Assembly: GCA_020161775.1 (NCBI GenBank)
Contig: JAIUOW010000011.1
Coordinates: 110,294-174,293, forward strand
DNA from: Pseudomonadota bacterium
GTDB taxonomy: Bacteria; Pseudomonadota; Gammaproteobacteria; Burkholderiales; Burkholderiaceae_C
Direction: 5' to 3'
DNA: 64,000 bases
Position numbers and translations under genes: made by a program. The notes beneath the pieces are model-generated. The model worked only from the letters and a program-made list of their open reading frames with translations, searched no databases and was not told the DNA's origin. Shown piece after piece: positions 1 to 7,356 of this stretch; within the stretch, counting starts at the first letter, position 1, and each line of letters opens with the position of its first letter.

Positions 1-2031
1 CGGGCCATCCTGCTGTACATCGAATCCGTGCGGCATGCGCGCAAATTCATGTCGGCCGCGCGCGCGGCGGCGCGCAACAAGCCGGTGATCGTGGTCAAGG
101 CCGGCCGCGCGCCCGAAGGCGCGCGCGCCGCCGCATCGCACACCGGCGCGCTGGCCGGTTCCGACAGCGTGTTTGACGCCGCGGTGCACCGCGCCGGCAT
201 GCTGCGGGTGGACACGCTGGACGCGCTGTTTGACGCCGCCGAAACCCTGGCGCGCGCCCGCGCGCCGAAGGGTCCGCGCCTGGTCCTGCTGACCAACGGC
301 GGGGGCGCGGGCGTGCTGGCGGCCGACGCGCTGGCGCTGGGCGGCGGCACGCTGGCCACGCTGGCGCCGGACACCCTGGCCGCGCTGGACGCCTGCCTGC
401 CCGCCACCTGGCCGCGCGCCAACCCGGTGGACATCATTGGCGACGCGCCGGTGCAGCGGTATGCCGACGCGCTGCGCGTGCTGCTGGCCGCGCCCGAAGT
501 GGACGGCGTGCTGTTCATGCATGCGCCCACCGCCATCGTGCCGGCGGATGCGATCGCGCAGGCCTGCCTGCCGCTGCTGCAAGGGGCGGCCAAGCCGGTG
601 TTGACCTGCTGGCTGGGCGGCGCCGTGGTGCGCGCGGCGCGCGAGGCCTGCGCGCAGGCCGGCGTGGCCGGCTACGACACGCCCGAACGCGCGGTGGCCG
701 GCTGGCTGCAGCTGACCACCTGGGTGCGCAACCAGGCCGCGCTGCACCAGTTGCCCGAGGCCACGCTGGCTGGCTTCACGCCCGACCTGGCCGCGGCACG
801 GGCGCTGGTGGCCGCCGCGCTGGACGCCGGGCGCGAATGGCTGGACGAAGCCCAGGCCAAGGCCCTGCTGGAGGCCTACGGCGTGCCGGTGGTGCGCACC
901 CTGAAAGTCCAGGGCGTGGACGCCGCGGTGCAGGCGGCGCAGGACATCGGCTTCCCGGTGGCGCTGAAGGTGGTGTCGCCGCAGATCCTGCACAAATCGG
1001 ACGTGGGCGGCGTGGTGCTGGGCCTGGACAGCGCGCAGGCGGTGCACGCCGCGGCCAGCGGCATGCTGCAGCGCCTGGCCCGGCTGCGGCCCGACGCGGT
1101 GATCGAGGCCTTTACCGTGCAGGCGATGGCGCAGCGCCCGGGCGCGCACGAGCTGATCGTGGGCATTGCCAGCGACGCGGTGTTTGGCCCGGTGGTGCTG
1201 TTTGGCGAAGGCGGCACCGCGGTGGAGCTGCGCCGCGACCGCGCCATTGCGCTGCCGCCGCTGAACGCGCCGCTGGCGCGCGCGCTGATGGACAAGACCC
1301 AGGTGGCGCGCCTGCTGGCGGGCTACCGCGGCAAGCCCGCGGCCGACGTCGACGCGGTGGTGGGCACGCTGCTGCGCGTGTCGCAGATGGCCTGCGACCT
1401 GCCTGAGCTGACCGAGCTGGACATCAACCCGCTGCTGGCCGACGCGCAGGGCGTGGTGGCGCTGGACGCGCGCATCCGCGTGCGCCGCTGCGCGCCCGGC
1501 GAGGCGAGCCGCCTGGCGGTGCGGCCCTACCCGGCGGGGCTGGAGCAGGCGGTGCAGCTGCAGGGCCAGGCGCTGCAGGTGCGGCCGATCCGCCCGGAGG
1601 ACGGCGAGCGGCTCAAGGCCTTTTATGCGGCTGCGTCGCCGGCGGATCTGCGGCTGCGGTTCTTCTCGTCCCGGCGCGAGGTGCCGCTGAGCGAGCTGGC
1701 GCGCTACAGCCAGATCGACTACGACCGCGACATGACCTTCATCGCGCTGGACGCCACGGGCGCCATGGCCGGCGAGGTGCGCGCGGTGTGCGATCCCGAC
1801 AACATCAGCGCCGAATTCGCCATCCACGTCGCCGGCCCCTGGCAAGGCAAGGGCCTGGGCCGGCTGCTGCTGGACAAGCTCATTGCCTACCTGCGCTCAC
1901 GCGGCACGCAGGAGCTGGTGGGCCAGTGCCTGGAGCACAACGAGGGCATGGCCGCGCTGGCACGCCGCTGCGGCCTGGAGGTGGCCACGGTGCCGTCGGC
2001 CGACACGCTGTCACTGCGCCTGAAGCTGTAG
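1..2031 (+). CDS. Acyl-CoA synthetase (NDP-forming) fused to GNAT acetyltransferase, 5' partial
   Basis: The frame is open from base 1 and the first codons (ILLYIES, then KPVIVVKAGR) already match the family, so the gene begins upstream of the window; the GTG at 28 is not needed as a start. About 676 residues are visible: the succinyl-CoA-ligase-like part, an ATP-grasp domain (HKSDVGGVVLG around codon 335), and a C-terminal GNAT domain with the acetyl-CoA loop QGKGLG around codon 617. The missing N-terminus should be the CoA-binding Rossmann domain, judging from full-length relatives of roughly 890 residues. This architecture is that of Pat/YfiQ-type protein lysine acetyltransferases, which acetylate and inactivate enzymes such as acetyl-CoA synthetase. 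Whether the synthetase half is active cannot be judged here. Confidence 0.9.
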   Translation, partial: RAILLYIESVRHARKFMSAARAAARNKPVIVVKAGRAPEGARAAASHTGALAGSDSVFDAAVHRAGMLRVDTLDALFDAAETLARARAPKGPRLVLLTNGGGAGVLAADALALGGGTLATLAPDTLAALDACLPATWPRANPVDIIGDAPVQRYADALRVLLAAPEVDGVLFMHAPTAIVPADAIAQACLPLLQGAAKPVLTCWLGGAVVRAAREACAQAGVAGYDTPERAVAGWLQLTTWVRNQAALHQLPEATLAGFTPDLAAARALVAAALDAGREWLDEAQAKALLEAYGVPVVRTLKVQGVDAAVQAAQDIGFPVALKVVSPQILHKSDVGGVVLGLDSAQAVHAAASGMLQRLARLRPDAVIEAFTVQAMAQRPGAHELIVGIASDAVFGPVVLFGEGGTAVELRRDRAIALPPLNAPLARALMDKTQVARLLAGYRGKPAADVDAVVGTLLRVSQMACDLPELTELDINPLLADAQGVVALDARIRVRRCAPGEASRLAVRPYPAGLEQAVQLQGQALQVRPIRPEDGERLKAFYAAASPADLRLRFFSSRREVPLSELARYSQIDYDRDMTFIALDATGAMAGEVRAVCDPDNISAEFAIHVAGPWQGKGLGRLLLDKLIAYLRSRGTQELVGQCLEHNEGMAALARRCGLEVATVPSADTLSLRLKL

Positions 2032-2073
2032 CGCAGCGACGAAGAGCAGGGAGCATGCGGCGATTGCGTACAG

Positions 2074-2421
2074 CTACGCCGCCTCCAACATGAATTCAAC
2101 CTTCACAGCCTCAAACGGAAACACCACGCCACCTTCAGCCGCGCGGCTGAGAATGCCTGCGTCCAGCAGGGCGACCACGTCGCCGTGCACCGCCTTCACA
2201 TCACGCCCCACGCGCCGGGCCGCCTCGCGGATAGACATGGCGCCGGCCCCACACATGGCCTTGAGCAGTTCCCAGCGTTTGGCCGTCAGTACTTGCCACA
2301 GCAGCTCAGGTGTGGCAAAGCCAATGCGGGCCTCGCGCTCGGCGCGGCCGGTTTGCATGGCGCGGGTGGCGTCGGCAAGCGTGTCCGCCAGAGAACGGAC
2401 CTCAAGAATGACTGTGTTCAT
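2074..2421 (-). CDS. HTH antitoxin/regulator of TumE-type toxin-antitoxin pair (HVO_A0114-like)
   Basis: 115-residue protein with a winged-helix-like centre (MSIREAARRVGRDVKAVHGDVVALLDAGIL, given here only as the segment from about residue 62 to 91) typical of the HVO_A0114 family of putative DNA-binding proteins, often encoded with TumE-family toxins. Its ATG at 2421 overlaps the end of the toxin gene by 20 bp and has a good ribosome site (GAGGTGG) inside that gene, so translation is probably coupled. Gene order is toxin first, antitoxin second. It presumably represses the operon through the palindrome at 2698-2746 (inference). Confidence 0.75.
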   Translation of the reverse strand: MNTVILEVRSLADTLADATRAMQTGRAEREARIGFATPELLWQVLTAKRWELLKAMCGAGAMSIREAARRVGRDVKAVHGDVVALLDAGILSRAAEGGVVFPFEAVKVEFMLEAA

Positions 2422-2698
2422 GATTCCACCTCGTAATGTCAGCGTTGAAGTCGAGCATCAACTGTTGCGGCGTTGAGAAAGCATAGTCAAACTCCCGCCC
2501 GCCAATATGCCGGTGATCACCTTTGCCTCGTTCGTTGTCGTATCTCAGCACGCACTCCCCACCAACAACATAAGCAAGCCGGTACTTGAACGCATGCCCG
2601 GAAGGGGGGACAGGTTCGGGGACTTTCCATACGGCGATCTCTGCGAATGCATTGGCAGCAATGACGACGCGGCGGCGAATCAAAGGGACAGCCTTCAT
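2402..2698 (-). CDS. TumE-family (DUF6516-like) toxin
   Basis: 98 residues. The sequence (RYDNERGKGDHRHIGG, then YAFSTPQQLMLDFNADI) fits the DUF6516/TumE family, in which a basic, His-rich GKGDHRH segment is conserved. The family is annotated as the toxin of a two-gene module; its target is not known to me. The ATG at 2698 lies inside a 49-bp palindrome and has no ribosome site upstream, which suggests a leaderless or very short-leader transcript. It overlaps the downstream HTH gene by 20 bp. Confidence 0.75.
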   Translation of the reverse strand: MKAVPLIRRRVVIAANAFAEIAVWKVPEPVPPSGHAFKYRLAYVVGGECVLRYDNERGKGDHRHIGGREFDYAFSTPQQLMLDFNADITRWNHEHSHS

Positions 2699-2746
2699 GT
2701 TGGATATTTTGACAACATGGGGTTATTGTTGTCAATAAGTCCAACA
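2698..2746. promoter_or_regulatory. 49-bp palindrome over toxin start (putative operator)
   Basis: Arms 2698-2717 and 2727-2746 are inverted repeats of 20 bp with 3 mismatches; the inner nine bases, TTGACAACA / TGTTGTCAA, are perfect and separated by 9 bp. On the minus strand the right arm contains a consensus -35 hexamer TTGACA (2730-2735), with CAAAAT about 18 bp downstream as a possible -10, placing the transcript start almost at the toxin ATG. The position strongly suggests autorepression by the antitoxin (inference). Confidence 0.65.
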
Positions 2747-2916
2747 CAGCACTTCCGTGGAGGATGAGGGCATCTTTTTGATGACAAAAAACACCTGCGC
2801 AGTAACTTCAATCAGCAGTCACTGCAGCCAGCAGTTGCTGTTCGCTTACAGAACAAAAAGACGTTGCCCCCGATGGTCCAAAATCTGATGATTGGCTTCT
2901 CAACATAGGAGCCATC

Positions 2917-3135
2917 ATGACCCCCATCGAAACAGCATTTCAGGCGCTTGTCGCTGACTATCTGGATTCAGGCCGCGTCAAGGAACTGCGCGAAGTGGAG
3001 CGCAGGCTGAAAAGGGGAAGGTCATCTACGGAGCGGGCTCAGGTCATGATTGCCTTCGCCAAGGCGCAGGTGGCGCATCCAAGTTTTCGCAGGCGCACGG
3101 GGCTTCTCTTTTCAGCGAGTGGCGCAAGGCTCTGA
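2917..3135 (+). CDS. Small hypothetical protein
   Basis: 72 residues with no family I recognise. A good ribosome site (TAGGAG, 2906-2911) sits five bases before the ATG, which is the main support. The middle is rich in Arg/Lys/Glu (VKELREVERRLKRGR) and probably helical. It ends nine bases before a REP-like hairpin at 3144-3169 and is followed by genes on the opposite strand. It could be a degraded or lineage-specific gene; no function is proposed. Confidence 0.4.
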   Translation: MTPIETAFQALVADYLDSGRVKELREVERRLKRGRSSTERAQVMIAFAKAQVAHPSFRRRTGLLFSASGARL

Positions 3136-3143
3136 CGCCGCAC

Positions 3144-3169
3144 GGATTGCGGATCAAGCCCGCAATGAC
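3144..3169. repeat. Single REP-like hairpin (half B)
   Basis: A 26-bp hairpin, ATTGCGG-atcaag-CCCGCAAT type, matching the right half of the composite element at 32352-32443 and in the array at 44724-45319, with one base changed. It lies between the small gene at 2917 and the convergent quinone reductase gene, a usual place for REP elements. Confidence 0.75.
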
Positions 3170-3185
3170 GGCCCTTGCAGGGGCT

Positions 3186-3779
3186 TTACGCCGCGCGCTC
3201 GCCGAGCCCGCGCATGCGCGACAGCCATTTGCCGCTGTCCTGCGCGCGCAGGCCTGCCGCGCTGCCCACCAGTGTTTCGCTCACCGGTGCAATGCCCACA
3301 AAGCCCAGCACGTTGCGCTCCAGCGCGCGCACGCTGTGGGCGCGGAAGTACCAGCGGTACACCAGGGCCGGCATGCCCATGGTGACCACCACCCGGGCCG
3401 AGCGCCCCGTGAGGCCTTTTTCGGTGAACACGGCGCTGCCTTGCTTGCGCACGAAGGCAAAGCCGGGGCGCAGCACCTGTTCCAGAAAGCCTTTCAGCAG
3501 GGCCGGCATGTCGCCCAGCCACAGGGGGAAGAACAGCACGATGTGGCTGGCCCAGCGGATGTCGTCCTGCGCGGGCTGCAGCGCGGGCGGCAGCTCGCCG
3601 TTTTCCCAGTCGGCCTGGCTGGCCAGCAACGGGAACTGGAGGTTGGCCACCGTCAGCCGGCGCACCGTGTGGCCGGCGCCGGTGGCGCCTTGGGCGTAGG
3701 CGTCGGCCAGCGCGTGGCACAGGTGGGGGGCGCCAGCATCCGGGTGACCCTGGATGAGCAGGATGTTTCTGGGCTGCAT
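3186..3779 (-). CDS. NAD(P)H-dependent oxidoreductase, flavodoxin fold (quinone reductase family)
   Basis: 197 residues with the KefF/MdaB-type flavodoxin fold: N-terminal beta strand and flavin loop ILLIQGHPDAG, then VLFFPLWLGDMPALLKGFLEQVL, the signature of NAD(P)H:quinone oxidoreductases that bind FMN or FAD and reduce quinones or nitro compounds with two electrons. It follows the DksA-like gene in the same orientation 33 bp downstream, so both may be read with fnr, but nothing shows this directly. The substrate is unknown. Confidence 0.85.
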   Translation of the reverse strand: MQPRNILLIQGHPDAGAPHLCHALADAYAQGATGAGHTVRRLTVANLQFPLLASQADWENGELPPALQPAQDDIRWASHIVLFFPLWLGDMPALLKGFLEQVLRPGFAFVRKQGSAVFTEKGLTGRSARVVVTMGMPALVYRWYFRAHSVRALERNVLGFVGIAPVSETLVGSAAGLRAQDSGKWLSRMRGLGERAA

Positions 3780-3812
3780 GGGCGCAGGCCGGCGGGCAGG
3801 TCGGGGGGGGCT

Positions 3813-4199
3813 TCAGCGGCGCGTGGCCTGCGGGCGTTCGTGCTCGTGCACGGCCTGGCACGACGTGCAGTACGGCGTGGCGGGCAGCGCCTCCAGGCGG
3901 CGCAGGTCAATGGCGTCACCACAGTCCAGGCACAGGCCGTAGCTGTGGTCGTCCAGCCGGCGGCGCGCGGCGGCCAGCTGGTCCAGCTCGTGTACGGCGT
4001 GGTTGGTCTTGGCGTCGTCCACGGTGGCCTGGGTCTGCTCGGTGGCCAGCTCCTTGAAGTCGACCACGTCGCGCGGCGCGGTGTCGGGTGCTTCACTGCC
4101 CAGGTCGCCGCTGTTGCGCAGCAGCAGCCTCAGCTCGGCTTCGCGCCGGGCCAGTTGTTGGTGGAAGTGCTGGCGCATGCTGGCATCGAGGGTGTTCAT
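3813..4199 (-). CDS. TraR/DksA-family zinc-finger protein
   Basis: 128 residues. The N-terminal half is a charged coiled coil and the C-terminus carries the four-cysteine zinc finger (CLDC then CTSC) of the DksA/TraR family, whose members enter the RNA polymerase secondary channel. It is shorter than housekeeping DksA (about 150 residues) and is probably one of the accessory paralogues common in Burkholderiales. It lies between fnr and the quinone reductase gene, all on the minus strand. Confidence 0.85.
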   Translation of the reverse strand: MNTLDASMRQHFHQQLARREAELRLLLRNSGDLGSEAPDTAPRDVVDFKELATEQTQATVDDAKTNHAVHELDQLAAARRRLDDHSYGLCLDCGDAIDLRRLEALPATPYCTSCQAVHEHERPQATRR

Positions 4200-4295
4200 G
4201 GTGACTCGCGTGCGGAGTTGGACTTGGGTCCATTCTGGGCATGCCGGGCGCGCGCGGACTTGATCTGCCGCAACAACCTGGCGTGCGCGGGACGC

Positions 4296-5087
4296 TTATT
4301 GCGCGCAGGGCGGCGGCGTCACCAGCGTGTGCAGCGCCTGTGCGTCCAGGATGCGCAGGTGGCGGCTGCGCACCTCGATCACGCCGTCCTCGGCCAGCTT
4401 GCTGAAGGTGCGGCTGACCGTCTCCAGCTTCAGGCCCAGGTAGCTGCCGATCTCCTCGCGCGTCATGCGCAGCACCAGCTCGCTGCGCGAAAAGCCGCGC
4501 GCGTGCAGGCGCTGCACCAGGTTCAGCAGGAAGGCGGCCACGCGTTCCTCGGCCCGCATGCCGCCCAGCAGCAGCATCACGCCGTGCTCGCGCACGATTT
4601 CGCGGCTCATGATGCGGTGCACGTGGTGCTGCAGCGCGCCGATCTCGCGCGACAGCTCGCCCACGCGGTCAAACGGCATGACGCAGACCTCGGCGTCTTC
4701 CAGGGCCACGGCATCGCAGGTGTGGTGGTCGTTGACGATACCGTCCAGCCCGATGATCTCACCGGCCATCTGGAAGCCCGTGACCTGGTCGCGCCCGTCC
4801 TCCGACGTGACGCAGGTCTTGAAAAAGCCGGTGCGGATGGCAAACAGCGAATGAAAGGCCTCGCCATGGCGAAACAGCGCGCCGCCGCGCTTGACCTTGC
4901 GCCGCGTGGCCACCACCTCGTCCAGGCGCGCCAGTTCGTCCGGGCTCAGGCCCATCGGCATGCACAGCTCGCGCAGGTTGCAGCTGGAGCAGGCCACCTT
5001 GATGGTGTGCAGGTCCGCAGGCCCGGCAGCGGGGGAGGGTACCAGCTTCAATGGGGCACGTGGCACAGTCAATGGGGCATTCGACAC
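4296..5087 (-). CDS. fnr: Fnr-type oxygen-sensing transcriptional regulator
   Basis: 263 residues of the Crp/Fnr family. Cys33, Cys36 and Cys42 (CSSCNLREL-C spacing) plus Cys135 match the four ligands of the oxygen-labile [4Fe-4S] cluster of E. coli FNR. The C-terminal helix-turn-helix contains ETVSR, the residues that read TTGAT half-sites. It should activate anaerobic and microaerobic genes when the cluster is intact. It is divergent from hemN, and two Fnr boxes lie in the 118-bp gap, so it probably controls both genes. ATG at 5087 is chosen because it keeps the usual short leader before the cysteines. Confidence 0.95.
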   Translation of the reverse strand: MSNAPLTVPRAPLKLVPSPAAGPADLHTIKVACSSCNLRELCMPMGLSPDELARLDEVVATRRKVKRGGALFRHGEAFHSLFAIRTGFFKTCVTSEDGRDQVTGFQMAGEIIGLDGIVNDHHTCDAVALEDAEVCVMPFDRVGELSREIGALQHHVHRIMSREIVREHGVMLLLGGMRAEERVAAFLLNLVQRLHARGFSRSELVLRMTREEIGSYLGLKLETVSRTFSKLAEDGVIEVRSRHLRILDAQALHTLVTPPPCAQ

Positions 5088-5115
5088 AGGGTTTTCCTAA
5101 GGGCGCACGGCGCCT

Positions 5116-5129
5116 CTGATCTGCATCAA
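5116..5129. promoter_or_regulatory. Fnr box 1 (one mismatch)
   Basis: CTGATctgcATCAA against the consensus TTGAT-N4-ATCAA, one mismatch. It is centred at 5122.5. As a class II site at -41.5 it would place the hemN transcript start near 5164, 42 bases before the hemN ATG. The alternative is that it represses fnr, whose start codon is 35 bp away. Confidence 0.7.
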
Positions 5130-5156
5130 ATTGTCCCGCCCCCCTGTCTGGCGGAT

Positions 5157-5170
5157 TTGATCCACGTCAA
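5157..5170. promoter_or_regulatory. Fnr box 2
   Basis: TTGATccacGTCAA, one mismatch to consensus, centred at 5163.5, exactly 41 bp from the centre of box 1. At -41.5 it would drive fnr from a start near 5122, giving a 35-base leader. It also overlaps the start site that box 1 would give hemN, so the two sites may trade activation of one gene for repression of the other (inference). Confidence 0.75.
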
Positions 5171-5205
5171 AGGTGCCGGTCATCGCGCGCGGCACAGTCA
5201 GGGCC

Positions 5206-6588
5206 ATGGAAACTGTCTCGCCCGAACTGCTGCGCCGTTTTGATGTGTCCGGCCCCAGGTACACGTCATACCCCACCGCCGACCGGTTTGTGGAAGCGTT
5301 TGGCGCGTCCGACTACGCCCAGGCGCTGGCGCAGCGGCGTGCCGGCCCGGCCGCGCTGGCGTTGCCGCTGTCGCTGTACGTGCACATCCCGTTCTGCGAA
5401 TCGCTGTGCTATTACTGCGCCTGCAACAAGATCATCACCAAGCACAAAAGCAAATCATCCGGCTACCTGCGGTACCTCAGCCGCGAGATTGACCTGCACG
5501 TGGCCGAGCTGGGGCTGGGCCAGCCTGTCACGCAGCTGCACCTGGGTGGGGGCACGCCCACCTTCCTGTCCGATGACGAACTGCGTGAACTGATGGCCAT
5601 GCTGCGGCGCAGCTTTGCGATGGCGCCGGGCGGCGAATATTCCATCGAGGTGGACCCGCGCACCGTCAATGCCCAGCGGCTGGCGCTGCTGGCCGAGCTG
5701 GGTTTCAACCGCCTGAGCTTTGGCGTGCAGGACTTCGACCCCGACGTGCAAAAGGCGGTGCACCGCATCCAGCCCGCCAGCCAGGTGTTCAGCCTGGTCG
5801 AGGAAGCGCGCGCGATTGGCTTTGATTCCATCAACGTGGACCTGATCTACGGCCTGCCGCGCCAGACGCCGGAATCCTTCGCGCGCACGCTGGCCCAGGT
5901 GCAGCAGCTGCGGCCCGACCGCATTGCGCTGTATGCCTATGCCCACCTGCCCGAACGCTTCAAGCCGCAGCGGCGCATCGTGCCGGCGGAACTGCCCGGC
6001 GGCGCGGCCAAGGTGGCCATGCTGTCGCAGTCGCTGGCGGCCTTCCTGGCCGCGGGCTATGTGTACGTGGGCATGGACCACTTTGCACTGCCCACCGACG
6101 CGCTGGCCGTGGCCAAGCGCCAGGGCCGGCTGCACCGCAACTTCCAGGGGTACAGCACGCAGCCGGACTGCGACCTGATCGGCCTGGGCGTGTCGGCCAT
6201 TGGCCGCATCGGCGCCACCTACAGCCAGAACGCCAAGACCATGGAAGAGTATTGCGACCACCTGGACCAGGGGCGCCTGCCCGTGGTGCGCGGCCTGGCG
6301 CTCAGCCGCGACGACCTGGCGCGCCGCGCCGTGATCATGGCGCTGATGTGCCAGGGCCAGGTGCTGTTCGAGCCCATCGAGCTGGCCTGGCTGATCGACT
6401 TCAAGACCTACTTTGCCGCCGAGCTGGAACAACTGCAGACCCTGGCCGAGCAGGGCCTGGTGACGCTGGACGACACCGGCGTGCAGGTCACGGCCCAGGG
6501 CTGGTTCTTCGTGCGGGCGGTGGCCATGGTGTTTGACCGCTACCTGCAGGCCGACCGCAACCGCGCGAAGTTCTCGCGCATCATCTGA
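5206..6588 (+). CDS. hemN: Oxygen-independent coproporphyrinogen III dehydrogenase
   Basis: 460 residues, the usual length for HemN. Radical-SAM cysteines C64-x3-C68-x2-C71 (CESLCYYC) plus C73 match the E. coli enzyme, which uses two SAM molecules to convert coproporphyrinogen III to protoporphyrinogen IX without oxygen. The N-terminal SGPRYTSYPTA and the later HLGGGTPTFL are family signatures. ATG at 5206 is preferred to the in-frame GTG at 5173, which would lie just after Fnr box 2 and add eleven non-conserved residues. Fnr boxes upstream predict induction at low oxygen. The next gene starts 11 bp downstream. Confidence 0.95.
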   Translation: METVSPELLRRFDVSGPRYTSYPTADRFVEAFGASDYAQALAQRRAGPAALALPLSLYVHIPFCESLCYYCACNKIITKHKSKSSGYLRYLSREIDLHVAELGLGQPVTQLHLGGGTPTFLSDDELRELMAMLRRSFAMAPGGEYSIEVDPRTVNAQRLALLAELGFNRLSFGVQDFDPDVQKAVHRIQPASQVFSLVEEARAIGFDSINVDLIYGLPRQTPESFARTLAQVQQLRPDRIALYAYAHLPERFKPQRRIVPAELPGGAAKVAMLSQSLAAFLAAGYVYVGMDHFALPTDALAVAKRQGRLHRNFQGYSTQPDCDLIGLGVSAIGRIGATYSQNAKTMEEYCDHLDQGRLPVVRGLALSRDDLARRAVIMALMCQGQVLFEPIELAWLIDFKTYFAAELEQLQTLAEQGLVTLDDTGVQVTAQGWFFVRAVAMVFDRYLQADRNRAKFSRII

Positions 6589-6598
6589 ACGACGCGCC

Positions 6599-7327
6599 GT
6601 GTCCGCCACGCTTGCACTCACCGGGCTGGTCATGGGGCTGGCCGGTGGCGTGCACTGCGCGGCCATGTGCGGCGCGGCCTGCGCGGGCGTGGTGCGGCTG
6701 TCCTCGGGGCCCGCGGTGCTGCAGCCCGTGGGGTCGGTTGCCGGGCGGGCCGTGGCGGCGCGTTCAGCCGCCAGCGCCACCCTGTCGCTGCAGGCCGGGC
6801 GCTTGCTGGGCTACAGCGCCGCCGGCGCACTGGCAGCTACCGCCATGCAGAGCCTGGCCTGGATGACCACCCAGGCCGTCGCGCTGCGTCCGGTGTGGAC
6901 GATGCTTCATGCGGGCCTGCTGGCCTGGGGCCTGATGCTGCTGGTGCTGGCGCGCCAGCCCGTCTGGGTGGACAACGCGGGCCGCGCGCTGTGGGCGCGG
7001 GTGCAGCCGCTGGCACACGCACCCGGCGGCCTGCTGGCCACCGGCGCGCTGTGGGCGCTGATGCCCTGTGGCCTGCTGTATTCGGCGCTGCTGGTGGCCG
7101 CCCTGAGCGGCGGTGCGGCGCAGGGCGCGCTGACCATGGCGCTCTTCGCCGCGGGCAGCGCCATCTCCATCGTGGCCGCGCCCTGGCTGCTGCTCAAGGT
7201 GCACGCACGCGCCAACCACTGGCGCCAGGACTGGGGCACGCGCCTGGCCGGGCTGGTGCTGGCCGGTGCGGCGGGCTGGGCGCTGTGGATGGACCTGATG
7301 GGGCGGGTGGGAGAGATCTGCCGGTAG
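6599..7327 (+). CDS. TauE/SafE-like membrane protein (cytochrome oxidase-associated type)
   Basis: 242 residues from a GTG start at 6599, ten bases after the hemN stop. It is a polytopic membrane protein that opens with GLVMGLAGGVHCAAMCG, the signature of the UreH/SafE-like branch often encoded beside cbb3 oxidase assembly genes and hemN. The Cys/His residues of GGVHCAAMCG could bind metal, but this is not established. A role in respiratory cofactor or metal handling at low oxygen is inferred from its position only. Confidence 0.7.
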   Translation: MSATLALTGLVMGLAGGVHCAAMCGAACAGVVRLSSGPAVLQPVGSVAGRAVAARSAASATLSLQAGRLLGYSAAGALAATAMQSLAWMTTQAVALRPVWTMLHAGLLAWGLMLLVLARQPVWVDNAGRALWARVQPLAHAPGGLLATGALWALMPCGLLYSALLVAALSGGAAQGALTMALFAAGSAISIVAAPWLLLKVHARANHWRQDWGTRLAGLVLAGAAGWALWMDLMGRVGEICR

Positions 7328-7356
7328 CGGCCATTCCTGCCGCCGCAGCCCTGCTG

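Noticed and set aside
4260-4273. TTGAT half-site (TTGATctgccGCAA) upstream of the DksA-like gene, considered as a third Fnr box
   Set aside because: Only one half matches; the second half is too degenerate to support a site.
5173-5205. Upstream GTG start for hemN
   Set aside because: It would lie three bases after Fnr box 2 and adds eleven non-conserved residues; ATG 5206 gives the usual HemN N-terminus.
3147-5243. A 698-codon open frame on the plus strand
   Set aside because: It is antisense to the quinone reductase, DksA-like and fnr genes, is very rich in His/Gln/Val/Ala as expected of a shadow frame in GC-rich DNA, and has no recognisable domain.
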